Shown: positions 9,611 to 18,766, counted from the stretch's first letter. The stretch is 43,081 nucleotides of DNA from Alphaproteobacteria bacterium (GCA_013316395.1 WSMU01000003.1:1-43081); one strand, 5' to 3'. The notes: a model not told the origin generated them from the sequence alone. Numbers and translations are program-made.

Positions 9611-10067
9611 CGATTTTATACCAAAAGGCGATGTGCATTTATGTTCTAGTGTTACGGACAGTTTGTTGCGGGATTTCTATATGATTGCCAATCAAACACG
9701 CCCGAATAATGCAGAGATGATTTTTAAAACACTGCAGCATGAAGTACATGATCTGCATCATATTCTGCTGGTATATAAGATGCGCGATTATGTATATGGG
9801 TTTATCTCAGGTCATCTTATTCCAGGGAACGACAATGTTCAGGCAGAAGCTCGTATAAACTGGCTGTTTGTGGAACCGATAGCACAGAAAAAAGGCATAG
9901 GTTCAAAGCTTATCTCTGGATTTGAGAATCATTTAAAAGAAGTTTGGAAGGTATATCGGATACAGGTTCAGCCAGTGCCAACTTTACAGTCCAAGAATTT
10001 TTATACCAAGCATGGATATGCTCCGGGAATTATACCGTATCTGTATGCAAAAGATTTGTCGCGCTGA
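9597..10067 (+). CDS. GNAT-family N-acetyltransferase
   Basis: INWLFVEPIAQKKGIGSKLISGFENHL resembles GNAT motif A. Start set to the ATG at 9597, overlapping the rbfA 3' end by 14 bp. Confidence 0.75.
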   Translation: MKRYNDFIPKGDVHLCSSVTDSLLRDFYMIANQTRPNNAEMIFKTLQHEVHDLHHILLVYKMRDYVYGFISGHLIPGNDNVQAEARINWLFVEPIAQKKGIGSKLISGFENHLKEVWKVYRIQVQPVPTLQSKNFYTKHGYAPGIIPYLYAKDLSR

Positions 10068-10130
10068 TAATACAGAAAATCCCATAAAAAACCGATTGCA
10101 AGTTTTAATATACTGGTGTACCATTGCCGC

Positions 10131-11921
10131 ATGAGCCAGAATAATATTAGAAACTTTGCAATAGTTGCACACATAGACCACGGTAAATCCACTTTATCCG
10201 ACAGATTGATTGAGTTCACAGGCGGCCTGGCATCGCGTGAAATGAAGGCCCAGGTTTTGGACTCTATGGATATAGAGCGCGAGCGTGGCATTACAATCAA
10301 GGCCCAGACAGTACGTCTTAGCTACAAGGCAAACGATGGGCAGGTATATCAGCTTAATTTAATGGATACGCCCGGGCATGTCGATTTCTCGTATGAGGTA
10401 TCGCGTTCTTTGGCCGCGTGTGAAGGGGCGCTGGTTCTGGTTGATGCAACCCAGGGGGTTCAGGCACAGACGTTGGCGAATGCTTATCTGGCATTGGATA
10501 ATGATTTGGAAATGCTGCCTGTTTTAAACAAGGTAGACCTGCCGTCAAGCGATGTTGACGCGGTGCGGGAACAAATTGCGGATGTTATCGGACTGGATGC
10601 GTCCCAGGCGCTGGCTGTTTCTGGTAAGACGGGGGCGGGTGTTCCCGAACTGCTGGAGGAGATTGTTCAAAAGCTGCCTGCGCCGCGGGGGAATGAAAAT
10701 GCGCCGACGCGCGCGTTACTGGTCGATTCGTGGTATGATTCATATCTGGGTGTTGTGATATTGGTGCGTGTTGTTGACGGAAAGTTGGCACGTGGTCAAA
10801 AAATTAAATTCATGGCCACCGGGGCGGAGTATGTTGTAGATAAAATCGGATACTTTACGCCCAAAATGGTTAATACAGAAGAGCTTAAGACCGGTGAAAT
10901 TGGTTTTATTATTACAGGTATGAAGACCATACATGACTGTAAGGTTGGTGATACTATCTTAGATGTTCGTGGTGGCGGGGATGCATTGCCCGGGTTTAAG
11001 CCATCGATTCCCGTTGTATTTTCATCATTCTTTCCGGTAGAAGCCGATGATTATCCAGCATTGCGTGAAAGTGCAGAGAAGCTGGCGTTAAATGATGCAT
11101 CGTTTATGTTTACGACGGAAAAATCATCTGCGCTGGGCTTTGGTTTGCGATGCGGATTTTTGGGCCTGCTGCATATGGAAATCATAAGCGAGCGTTTGTC
11201 GCGTGAATTTAATTTGACGCTTATTAACACTGTTCCCAGTGTGCTCTACAAGCTGTATCTGCGTGGTGGTGACGTTATGGATTTGGAAAACCCTGCGGAT
11301 ATGCCGGAACCTACAAAAATAGAACGGATAGAAGAACCTTGGGTGCGTGCAACAATTATGATGCCCGATAAATACATGGGTGGGATTATGGCCCTGTGCT
11401 CGGAGCGGCGCGGTATTCAGGAAAATATTTCCTATGTCGGAAACCGTGCGGTTTTGGTATATCTGTTACCGCTGGCGGAAATAGTTTTTGATTTTTATGA
11501 CCGGGTAAAATCGATATCTTCTGGTTATGCGTCTTTTGATTACGTATTGCAGGGATATCAGGCATCGGATTTGGTAAAGGTATCTATTTTGGTAAATGAC
11601 GAAAATGTTGAGCCACTGTCGTTTATGTGTCACCGCAGTTTTGCAGAAAAGCGCGGGCGCCAGATTGTGGAAAAACTAAAAGACCTTATACCGCGACACC
11701 AGTTTAAAATACCGTTGCAGGCGGCAATCGGTGGAAAAATTATAGCGAGAGAGACTATTGCGGCATACCGCAAGGATGTTACCGCAAAATGTTACGGTGG
11801 GGATATAACACGTAAGCGCAAGTTGCTGGAAAAGCAAAAAGAAGGCAAAAAGCGTATGCGTACGTTCGGCAGTGTTGAGATACCGCAGAGTGCATTTATC
11901 AACGCGCTAAAAGTAAGTTAA
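10131..11921 (+). CDS. lepA: Elongation factor 4 (LepA GTPase)
   Basis: [49 protein letters not shown]-type G motifs and the LepA C-terminus ([24 protein letters not shown]). Confidence 0.97.
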   Translation: MSQNNIRNFAIVAHIDHGKSTLSDRLIEFTGGLASREMKAQVLDSMDIERERGITIKAQTVRLSYKANDGQVYQLNLMDTPGHVDFSYEVSRSLAACEGALVLVDATQGVQAQTLANAYLALDNDLEMLPVLNKVDLPSSDVDAVREQIADVIGLDASQALAVSGKTGAGVPELLEEIVQKLPAPRGNENAPTRALLVDSWYDSYLGVVILVRVVDGKLARGQKIKFMATGAEYVVDKIGYFTPKMVNTEELKTGEIGFIITGMKTIHDCKVGDTILDVRGGGDALPGFKPSIPVVFSSFFPVEADDYPALRESAEKLALNDASFMFTTEKSSALGFGLRCGFLGLLHMEIISERLSREFNLTLINTVPSVLYKLYLRGGDVMDLENPADMPEPTKIERIEEPWVRATIMMPDKYMGGIMALCSERRGIQENISYVGNRAVLVYLLPLAEIVFDFYDRVKSISSGYASFDYVLQGYQASDLVKVSILVNDENVEPLSFMCHRSFAEKRGRQIVEKLKDLIPRHQFKIPLQAAIGGKIIARETIAAYRKDVTAKCYGGDITRKRKLLEKQKEGKKRMRTFGSVEIPQSAFINALKVS

Positions 11922-11942
11922 TCAAATATAAGGAATAGTCAG

Positions 11943-12377
11943 ATGTTTGCAAATTTTGTTCAAAAGTGGAATGCATTTAAGGCAGATTTTGAAGAATATA
12001 AAAAGTTGCGTCGTATTGCATCTATTGCAAAGCGTAATTTGTTAGAGCTTCGTGGAAAAATAACAGTGTTTATTTCAATGGATGAAAAAATTTCTCGCAA
12101 GCGCTGTATTCAATCAAAACTGTTGGAGGTGCCGAGAAGGGACGTATGTGATACTGTCTTGGAGCCGGCCGGTGCTCATTATGTTCAGTGTGAACACTAT
12201 TGCCCAAATTTTCGTGCTGTCAAAGATAAGGAAAATGCTCAGCCCTGCACGGATACAGCATGTCCGTGTTATGCCGCAAACAAAGCCTATGCAGAAGCGG
12301 CGGTTCAATATACGGATGCGGTAAAAAAGCGTCGTGCGTTTTGGAACAAAAATAATACAAACGTAAAACAGATGTAA
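11943..12377 (+). CDS. Hypothetical protein, 144 aa, Cys-containing C-terminal half
   Basis: Intact ORF between lepA and the integrase-like gene; no family recognised. Confidence 0.55.
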   Translation: MFANFVQKWNAFKADFEEYKKLRRIASIAKRNLLELRGKITVFISMDEKISRKRCIQSKLLEVPRRDVCDTVLEPAGAHYVQCEHYCPNFRAVKDKENAQPCTDTACPCYAANKAYAEAAVQYTDAVKKRRAFWNKNNTNVKQM

Positions 12378-12389
12378 GCGGGGGCGGCT

Positions 12390-13397
12390 GTGGCTCATCA
12401 GTTCTATTTTAACCCATATATTCTGGATAATTTGCCGGCACCAAATTCGGGCTTTGACGTTGTCCAGGATATATCAGAGCCACGATTGAGAATGTATGTC
12501 ACAAGCCGCGGTGTAAAAACTTTCTTTGTACGCAAGCGCATCGGTGGTCGCGACCGAAGAATTATAATCGGAAATTATCCAGATATGGATATAGAGCAGG
12601 CCCGTGATAGTGTTTCATCTGTGTTGGCAAGTGCGGCGGAAAAGCCAAAGACGCGTCGTCGTAAAATCTCGTTTGGAAGACTAACAGATATGTATCTAAA
12701 CGAACGTGTTCGACGCAGCGAAGATGGAATGGTAAAACTGCGGCGTGCGATTGAACGGCACTTAGGCGAATTAGATGAGAAAAATATTTCCGAAGTAACA
12801 TTTGAAGATGTCATGGATGTGATTGGCTCCATCCATGGTGCGGCGATTGCGCGTCGCATGCAGGAACTGGTTCAGAGTATTTTTAAATATGCTCTCGAGA
12901 CGGGATATATAAAAGAAAATCCCATTTCCAAAATGCCAAAAGTTACGCAGCATCGACGTGTCCGGCCATTAACTAAATCCGGGATAGTTAGATTGATTGC
13001 CGCAATTGACGACGAGCCGTCGCCGGTTCTACGTGCTGCGTTTATGATGCTGGTATATGGATTCGCGCCAAAGTCGCAGGTGTTTTCGATGCGCTGGTCT
13101 GATTTGGATTTCAATCATTATATGTGGGGCGCGCGCCCGCTATCGGATGCCGCGGCCGTATTGCTGCAGGATTTGCCGCAGGACGGGAACTGGGTTTTTT
13201 CCGTGCGCGGTCGTATGCGCTTAACAGACCCGCGTGTGGCCTGGCGTCGTGTGGTTGCCGCGGCTGGAATTCCGAATTTAACAATGGATGATGTGCATAA
13301 ATTTATGATGCGACATTTGGTTTGGGCATCGGGCGCCGAAGACTTGCGCACAAATATGAATGAGCTGATTGATGAAATAAATTCTTCAAACATATAA
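12390..13397 (+). CDS. Tyrosine-recombinase/phage-integrase-like protein lacking catalytic residues
   Basis: Arm-binding-like N-terminus, SAM-like core domain and a recognisable catalytic fold (FSMRWSDLD; HKFMMRHLVWASG), but ArgI, ArgII and the Tyr nucleophile are not evident. Confidence 0.7.
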   Translation: MAHQFYFNPYILDNLPAPNSGFDVVQDISEPRLRMYVTSRGVKTFFVRKRIGGRDRRIIIGNYPDMDIEQARDSVSSVLASAAEKPKTRRRKISFGRLTDMYLNERVRRSEDGMVKLRRAIERHLGELDEKNISEVTFEDVMDVIGSIHGAAIARRMQELVQSIFKYALETGYIKENPISKMPKVTQHRRVRPLTKSGIVRLIAAIDDEPSPVLRAAFMMLVYGFAPKSQVFSMRWSDLDFNHYMWGARPLSDAAAVLLQDLPQDGNWVFSVRGRMRLTDPRVAWRRVVAAAGIPNLTMDDVHKFMMRHLVWASGAEDLRTNMNELIDEINSSNI

Positions 13398-13405
13398 ATA
13401 TCGTT

Positions 13406-13435
13406 TTGTCAAGTTTTGTTATCGTTTGTTATAAT
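13406..13435 (+). promoter_or_regulatory. Candidate sigma70-type promoter for acpP
   Basis: TTGTCA - 18 nt - TATAAT. Confidence 0.5.
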
Positions 13436-13524
13436 TTCTTGACACCAATGCCATAAAATGATAGCGTTAAGTAATGACACGCCCAGAGCAGGGCCACACA
13501 TTTAACTGAAACAAAGGAAAAAAA

Positions 13525-13758
13525 ATGACAACTTTTGAAAAAGTAAAAAAAATCGTAGCTGATAAGCTGGGCGTTGACGAAGCAAAAGTCACCGAAACAG
13601 CTGCATTCGTAAACGATTTGGGTGCTGATTCTTTGGACGTTGTTGAATTCGTTATGGAAGTTGAAAAAGAATTCGATATTACAATTCCTGACGAAGAAGC
13701 CGCGAAACTGGCAACAGTTGGCGATGCGGTTAAATACATCGAATCCCACAAAAAATAA
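13525..13758 (+). CDS. acpP: Acyl carrier protein
   Basis: 77 aa with the GADSLD phosphopantetheine site. Confidence 0.97.
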   Translation: MTTFEKVKKIVADKLGVDEAKVTETAAFVNDLGADSLDVVEFVMEVEKEFDITIPDEEAAKLATVGDAVKYIESHKK

Positions 13759-13896
13759 TTTTTGTTAGGGTATTTTATCGTGAGATAAACAAATCCGTCG
13801 CAATGTATTTTTGTTGGCGGATTTTTTTCTGTATTTTCGCCGGCCAAAGGTTTATTATATGGCCATAGACAGATAAGTATAAAAGGAATATAGAAA

Positions 13897-15150
13897 ATGA
13901 GAAGAGTAGTTATAACAGGCATGGGAATCGTATCACCGGTCGGTACCGGGATTGAACATGCGTGGAAAAATATTTTGGAGGGTAAATCCGGCGTTCGTAA
14001 AATTGACACGTTTGATGCGTCTGATTGCGCATCCCAGATTGCCGGTTTGCCTGTATGCGGGACAGAGCCCGGTCAGTATAACCCCGACAGTGTTGTTGAA
14101 CCGCGCGACCAGCGCAAAATGGACAAGGGTATTGTTTATGGTGTTGTTGCCGCAGACGAGGCAATGCGCGATGCGGGGCTGATTGACTATACCGGCGACA
14201 AAGAACGTATCGGTGTATCGATTGGTATGGGTATCGGTGGTTTGAATACAATTTATGATAATTGTGTTGAATTATATACCGGTGGCCCGCGTCGTATCAG
14301 CCCATTCTTTATCCCAAAATGCATTATTAACATGACAGCTGGACATGTATCCATTCGTTATGGACTAAAAGGGCCGAACTTATCCGTTGTAACGGCGTGT
14401 GCATCTGCGGCGCATTCAATCGGCGAAGCCGCGCGTCTGATTCAGCATGGCGATGCAGATATTATGCTGGCCGGTGGGTCCGAGGCGGCGGTTGGTAAAA
14501 TCGGCGTTGCCGGATTTTCAGCGATGAAGGCACTGTCAACGCGTAATGATGAACCGGAAAAAGCATCCCGTCCATGGGACAAGGGGCGCGACGGCTTTAT
14601 TATGGCCGAAGGCGCCGGTATTTTGGTTTTGGAAGAATATGAACATGCCAAGGCACGCGGTGCAAAAATTTATGCCGAGGTTGCAGGATACGGTATGTCT
14701 GGCGATGCGTATCATATCACTGCGCCGGCCGAAGGCGGCGAGGGCGGCCTGCGCGCGATGAAGGCGGCTTTGCGTGATGCAAATCTGACACCGGCCGATG
14801 TTGACTATATCAATGCGCATGGAACATCGACGGGCCTGGGTGACATTGGTGAATTAACAGCTGTAAAAGGGTTGTTTGGCGACCTGCCGGTTTCCATGTC
14901 ATCTACTAAATCTATGACGGGGCATCTGTTGGGCGCAGCTGGCGCGGTAGAGGCTATATTCTGCACGTTGGCGATTCGTGACGGTATTGCGCCGGCGACA
15001 ATCAATCTGGAAGATCCGGTTGACGAAGTTGGCAACTTTGACCTGGTTCCGAACAAGGCTAAAAAGCGCAAACTCGATGTTGCAATCAGTAACAGTTTCG
15101 GTTTTGGTGGCACAAATGCGTCCCTGGTTCTGAAAAAGGTTACAGAATAA
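13897..15150 (+). CDS. fabF: 3-oxoacyl-ACP synthase II (FabF)
   Basis: Thiolase-fold KAS sequence: VVTACASAAHSIGEA, NAHGTSTGLGD, GHLLGAAGAVEA, NSFGFGGTNASLV. Confidence 0.97.
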   Translation: MRRVVITGMGIVSPVGTGIEHAWKNILEGKSGVRKIDTFDASDCASQIAGLPVCGTEPGQYNPDSVVEPRDQRKMDKGIVYGVVAADEAMRDAGLIDYTGDKERIGVSIGMGIGGLNTIYDNCVELYTGGPRRISPFFIPKCIINMTAGHVSIRYGLKGPNLSVVTACASAAHSIGEAARLIQHGDADIMLAGGSEAAVGKIGVAGFSAMKALSTRNDEPEKASRPWDKGRDGFIMAEGAGILVLEEYEHAKARGAKIYAEVAGYGMSGDAYHITAPAEGGEGGLRAMKAALRDANLTPADVDYINAHGTSTGLGDIGELTAVKGLFGDLPVSMSSTKSMTGHLLGAAGAVEAIFCTLAIRDGIAPATINLEDPVDEVGNFDLVPNKAKKRKLDVAISNSFGFGGTNASLVLKKVTE

Positions 15151-15152
15151 TA

Positions 15153-15178
15153 AAAAGCCCCAAAACGGGGCTTTTTTA
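15153..15178 (+). terminator. Rho-independent terminator after fabF
   Basis: AAAAAGCCCCaaaaCGGGGCTTTTTT. Confidence 0.85.
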
Positions 15179-15318
15179 GTGTAGAAACAATTTGTTAAAA
15201 AGAAAAAACGGTGCCTATTCAAAAGGACCGTTTTCCTACATTGTTATTTTTAATAATTTTATCCCAGATTTTCGCTATATGTCAACCCAAAAAATTGCCG
15301 AAAAAAAACGGTGGTTTT

Positions 15319-15816
15319 ATGTTCAAGAAAGTTGTTGTGTTGGCGATTGTTGCGCTGTTGTGTTGGGAAAATAATTCGTTGGGTGGACGTTTGGTGCAAT
15401 GCTGTTTTCGAAAGAACGAGGAAGGCATATTTGCGCCTGTTACGGCGGAATCCTGCTCAAAATGTCCGCCCGGATGCAATGATTTATGCGATGAAGGGGG
15501 GCTTGACCCGATTCTGACATGTGGGGATGAATGTAAAGGGCTGACTGATTGGAGCGCCCCTAATGGAGTTTTGATAACAAAAGCTACTTATCAAACCCGC
15601 TGTAATGTTACATATTGTGAGTATAGGTGTATTGCGGGGTATTATGGACGCGGAAAAAATTGTATGGCGTGTCCAGGCTCTTTTTTGTTATCGGGAAATG
15701 GTGAGGTTGGAACCAGCAATGTGGGGGCGACACTAATAACGCAGTGCTATTCCGTATCCGGTAAAGATACATCTGGAAATTTTGTCTTTTCGCCCGCGTG
15801 TTTCTATTCGGAATAA
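15319..15816 (+). CDS. Small Cys-rich secreted protein (family with 15846-16649 and 38818-39300)
   Basis: Start at MFKKVVVLAIVALLC; C-terminal module YRCIAGYYGRGKNCMACPG...GATLITQCY...SGNFVFSPACFYSE. Confidence 0.65.
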   Translation: MFKKVVVLAIVALLCWENNSLGGRLVQCCFRKNEEGIFAPVTAESCSKCPPGCNDLCDEGGLDPILTCGDECKGLTDWSAPNGVLITKATYQTRCNVTYCEYRCIAGYYGRGKNCMACPGSFLLSGNGEVGTSNVGATLITQCYSVSGKDTSGNFVFSPACFYSE

Positions 15817-15818
15817 AG

Positions 15819-15846
15819 CCGGGGACAATCGTCCCCGGTTCATTTT
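15819..15846. terminator. Terminator hairpin between convergent genes
   Basis: CCGGGGAC-AATC-GTCCCCGG then TTCATTTTT. Confidence 0.7.
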
Positions 15847-16649
15847 TAATCATGATGGCAGTCATTGTTTACGATTGTAAAACTGCCTGTTTGATCGCCG
15901 TATTGCGTACCTTTGGGTATATAGCAGTCTGTTTGCAGGGTAGAGCCAGGTGCAGAAGTTGCCGGCCCCGGATAGGCTGGCCATCTGTTACAGGTTGATG
16001 TGGCTGATGTTGGTGTGCCGTAATAATGTTCCGCACAGCGATAATTGGTCGTCTGGGACCAGCCAGAAGATGCACATGTATAAATGCTTTCCTTTTCAAT
16101 CATTGGTACGTTATAGGTCGAGTCTTTCTTTGCCGTTTCCCAGTAAGTGTTTTCTGGTTTGGTGTCGATATAACATTTTTGCGTACATTTTCCGCTTATG
16201 CATATATAGCCTTTTTCGTTGTCGCATTGGTTGTTGTTGGTGCAATAGTTTGAAATTTGGAGACACCGGCCATATATTTCATTGATGTTTTTTTGACACT
16301 TAAATCCACTTACGCAATCGCTGTCGGACTGGCATGAGCATATTATATTGCTTAATACGCCTATTATACTGTTGTCGTTAAATTCTTGTAGCCCCATTGC
16401 GTTTATAAGGTTGGCCTGACATGCTGCGGTGACATTTAATGCGCAGTTGCCACCGCCCCAGCCATTTTTTGTTACCAGGCGCCAGTAGTTGTCACGATAG
16501 TTCAGGCTTTCTATGCCGTAAACATTTATGTATTTTGATGTGCATTCTGTAAAAAGGCCGCCAGGGTAATAGGTGCTGGTATCCGCGGCCCCGTGGCATG
16601 CCCCGGTTGCCAGGATGAATGCAGCGAACGCTGTTGTTATTTTTTTCAT
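15846..16649 (-). CDS. Cys-rich secreted protein with an EGF/CCP-like Cys pattern and the shared C-terminal module
   Basis: MKKITTAFAAFILATGACHGA signal peptide; CSCQSDSDCVSGFKCQ; C-terminal YRCAEHYYG...GSTLQTDCY...GDQTGSFTIVNNDCHHD. Confidence 0.75.
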   Translation of the reverse strand: MKKITTAFAAFILATGACHGAADTSTYYPGGLFTECTSKYINVYGIESLNYRDNYWRLVTKNGWGGGNCALNVTAACQANLINAMGLQEFNDNSIIGVLSNIICSCQSDSDCVSGFKCQKNINEIYGRCLQISNYCTNNNQCDNEKGYICISGKCTQKCYIDTKPENTYWETAKKDSTYNVPMIEKESIYTCASSGWSQTTNYRCAEHYYGTPTSATSTCNRWPAYPGPATSAPGSTLQTDCYIPKGTQYGDQTGSFTIVNNDCHHD

Positions 16650-16669
16650 TTTCTAACTCCTTGTTTGGT

Positions 16670-16697
16670 AAACAAAAAACCACCAAGGATTTGGTGG
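16670..16697 (-). terminator. Intrinsic terminator at the 3' end of structured leader A
   Basis: Minus strand CCACCAA-ATCC-TTGGTGG-TTTTTTGTT, about 20 nt before the ATG at 16649. Confidence 0.8.
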
Positions 16698-16905
16698 TCG
16701 GGGAGTTAAGAAAATCATACAACATAATGACCCCGCCAGCTTTTGGATAAACCTGTGGTATGGCTGACGGCTCCCCGACGCTATGCGGGGGGTACAATAG
16801 CGGGCGCAGAAAAATGCGCCGCATATATGCGGATTACGATGTATCGATACACCGATGTTGTATGGGATTTCTTAAGTCCCAGAACCCACATCCCTGTAGA
16901 TTCAA
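16670..16905 (-). ncRNA. Structured RNA element, copy A (candidate cis-regulatory leader or sRNA; unassigned class)
   Basis: Homologous in sequence and structure to 39326-39568; helices preserved by compensatory changes; promoter-like sequence at the 5' end and terminator at the 3' end. Confidence 0.75.
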
Positions 16906-16911
16906 GGCAAT

Positions 16912-16940
16912 TATAAAAAATATGGGACTTTAAAACAATA
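16912..16940 (-). promoter_or_regulatory. Candidate promoter of structured RNA copy A
   Basis: Minus strand TTGTTT - 17 nt - TATAAT, ending a few nt before conserved TTGAATC. Confidence 0.55.
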
Positions 16941-16942
16941 AT

Positions 16943-16973
16943 AAAAAAACGGGGGGGGGCCCCGTTTTTTATT
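16943..16973 (-). terminator. Terminator of the acyl-CoA synthetase gene
   Basis: AAAAAACGGGG-cccc-CCCCGTTTTTTT on the minus strand. Confidence 0.8.
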
Positions 16974-18648
16974 TTTCTTCTTTGTTTATCCCCAGCGTAT
17001 CTTTTACCGGTTCTATAATTGTTGTTTTCGCACTGTCTAGTGTTCTTATAAGTGCGCGCCGGATTTTGCCGCTGATTGTCATAGGCAGGCTTTCTACGAA
17101 TTCTATCACACGCGGATATTTATATGCCGCGGTGCGGGAACGGACATGATCCTGCAACTGGCGTACAAGTATGTCGCCGGGTTGGAAGTACTTGTTTAAG
17201 ACGATTGTTGCTTTTACGGCTTGGCCGCGGGATGGGTCGGGGATGCCGGTTACGGCTACCTCGCGGACGGCCGGGTGTTCCAGTAACACGCTTTCTACCT
17301 CAAACGGGCTAATGCGGTATCCGCTGCTCTTTATCAAATCATCGTTACGGCCCACAAACCAGAAGTAGCCGTCCGCATCGCGGAATGCCACGTCGCCGGT
17401 ATGATAGTAGCCGTCACGGTACACAGATGCGGTTTGTTTTTCGTTTTTATGGTATCCCAGGAACAGGCCGACGGGGCGACGTTCTTTTAAATTAACGCAT
17501 ATTTCGCCGACAGTGCCGTTGGGTACGGGGCGACCGCGCTCGTCCAGCAGTTCAACATCCCAACCTGCCGCGGGCATTCCCATGCTGCCGGGTTTTGGCT
17601 CAATCCATTCATGATTAAACAGCATTACGCATGTTTCCGTCTGGCCAAAGCCTTCGCGCATTTTTATCCCTGTGGCCTTTAGAAATCTTTCATATACCTC
17701 CGGATTCAGGGCTTCGCCGGCAATGTCGGCCTTGGTCAGTGCCGTCAGGTCGTATTTGCTTAAATCCGCATGCAGCAACATCTTATATACCGTTGGCGGT
17801 GCGCAGAAAGATGTAACATGATTTTCTGATATCGCCTTTAGCAGGTCGTGCGCGGTAAAGCGGCCGGCAAAATCAAACACAAACACTGTGGCCCCGGCCA
17901 ACCACTGGCCGTACATTTTTCCCCAGCTGCATTTTGCCCAGCCCGATTCGGACAGTGTAAAATGAATGTCGCCATCGCGCAGACGCTGCCAGAACAGGGC
18001 GGTGTTAATATGCCCCAGGGGATATGCAAAATTGTGTGCGACCATTTTTGGTAAATCCGTTGTGCCGCTGGTAAAATATAAAACCATGGTATCGCCTGTC
18101 TCGTTCGGGATACGGGCGAATGTTGTTGGGGATTGTTCTATCCCGGCGGCAACATCTTCGCATGGGATAAGCTGAATATTATCATCACCAATTGCGTTGC
18201 GGATTTCGTTTACAATATATCCGTCATCAAATGCTATTATGTTTTTTACATCAGCGGTATTTATTCGGTATTTAATATCCTCTGCCTTTAGTTGATTCGT
18301 CGAAGGAATTGGAATCGCACCCAGCTTGTGCATCGCCAGCATTAAAATCCAGTATTCCCAGCGCCGACGCATGAACAGTAAAACTGTGTCGCCTTTTTTT
18401 ATTCCGCGAGCGCTTAAAAAGTTTGCCGCCGCATTTGATGCACGCGCCAAATCGCGGAATGTAAATGTTTTTTTGTCACCTGCGTCATCATTCCATATTA
18501 ACGCAACCTTGTCCGGGCTTTCTATTGCCAGTGCATCAATTACATCATATGCGAAATTAAAGTTATCCGGAACCTGGGGGATTGCGTTTTGTTTATAGTC
18601 CTCGTAGCTGTCAAAATTGGCCTTTGACAAGAATTTTAAAGCGAACAT
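16969..18648 (-). CDS. AMP-dependent acyl-CoA synthetase/ligase (acetyl-CoA or medium-chain acyl-CoA synthetase-like)
   Basis: ANL-superfamily motifs: LYFTSGTTDLPKMV, EGFGQTET, YHTGDVAFRDADGYFWFVGRNDDLIKSSGYRISPFEVE, SGKIRR. Confidence 0.92.
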   Translation of the reverse strand: MFALKFLSKANFDSYEDYKQNAIPQVPDNFNFAYDVIDALAIESPDKVALIWNDDAGDKKTFTFRDLARASNAAANFLSARGIKKGDTVLLFMRRRWEYWILMLAMHKLGAIPIPSTNQLKAEDIKYRINTADVKNIIAFDDGYIVNEIRNAIGDDNIQLIPCEDVAAGIEQSPTTFARIPNETGDTMVLYFTSGTTDLPKMVAHNFAYPLGHINTALFWQRLRDGDIHFTLSESGWAKCSWGKMYGQWLAGATVFVFDFAGRFTAHDLLKAISENHVTSFCAPPTVYKMLLHADLSKYDLTALTKADIAGEALNPEVYERFLKATGIKMREGFGQTETCVMLFNHEWIEPKPGSMGMPAAGWDVELLDERGRPVPNGTVGEICVNLKERRPVGLFLGYHKNEKQTASVYRDGYYHTGDVAFRDADGYFWFVGRNDDLIKSSGYRISPFEVESVLLEHPAVREVAVTGIPDPSRGQAVKATIVLNKYFQPGDILVRQLQDHVRSRTAAYKYPRVIEFVESLPMTISGKIRRALIRTLDSAKTTIIEPVKDTLGINKEEK

Positions 18649-18766
18649 ATTTATTCCTTATTTATATACAGGATAAAATATGGTTCATTAAATGATAATT
18701 ACAAGTGAATTTTATAAATAAAAATAGTTGCATTTTATAAAAAACAGGTGCATAATCCCGCCATAT

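Noticed and set aside
10065-10067. Possible UGA recoding because most genes end in TAA/TAATAA
   Set aside because: TGA is used as a stop (e.g. the GNAT gene) and no in-frame TGA was needed to read any conserved protein.
12390-13397. Active integrase marking a genomic island at lepA-acpP
   Set aside because: Catalytic residues not found; no tRNA or att-like repeat seen adjacent.
16492-16824. 110-aa minus-strand ORF across structured RNA A
   Set aside because: Runs through the terminator hairpin and into another frame of the Cys-rich gene; the RNA explanation is supported by copy B.
16670-16905. Structured element as tmRNA, 6S, RNase P, SRP or a common riboswitch
   Set aside because: The 5' GAATC-ACAGGGAUGU loosely recalls the tmRNA 5' end, but there is no tag ORF, no tRNA-like 3' domain and no CCA. 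Consensus blocks of the other classes are absent. Not formally excluded without cmscan.
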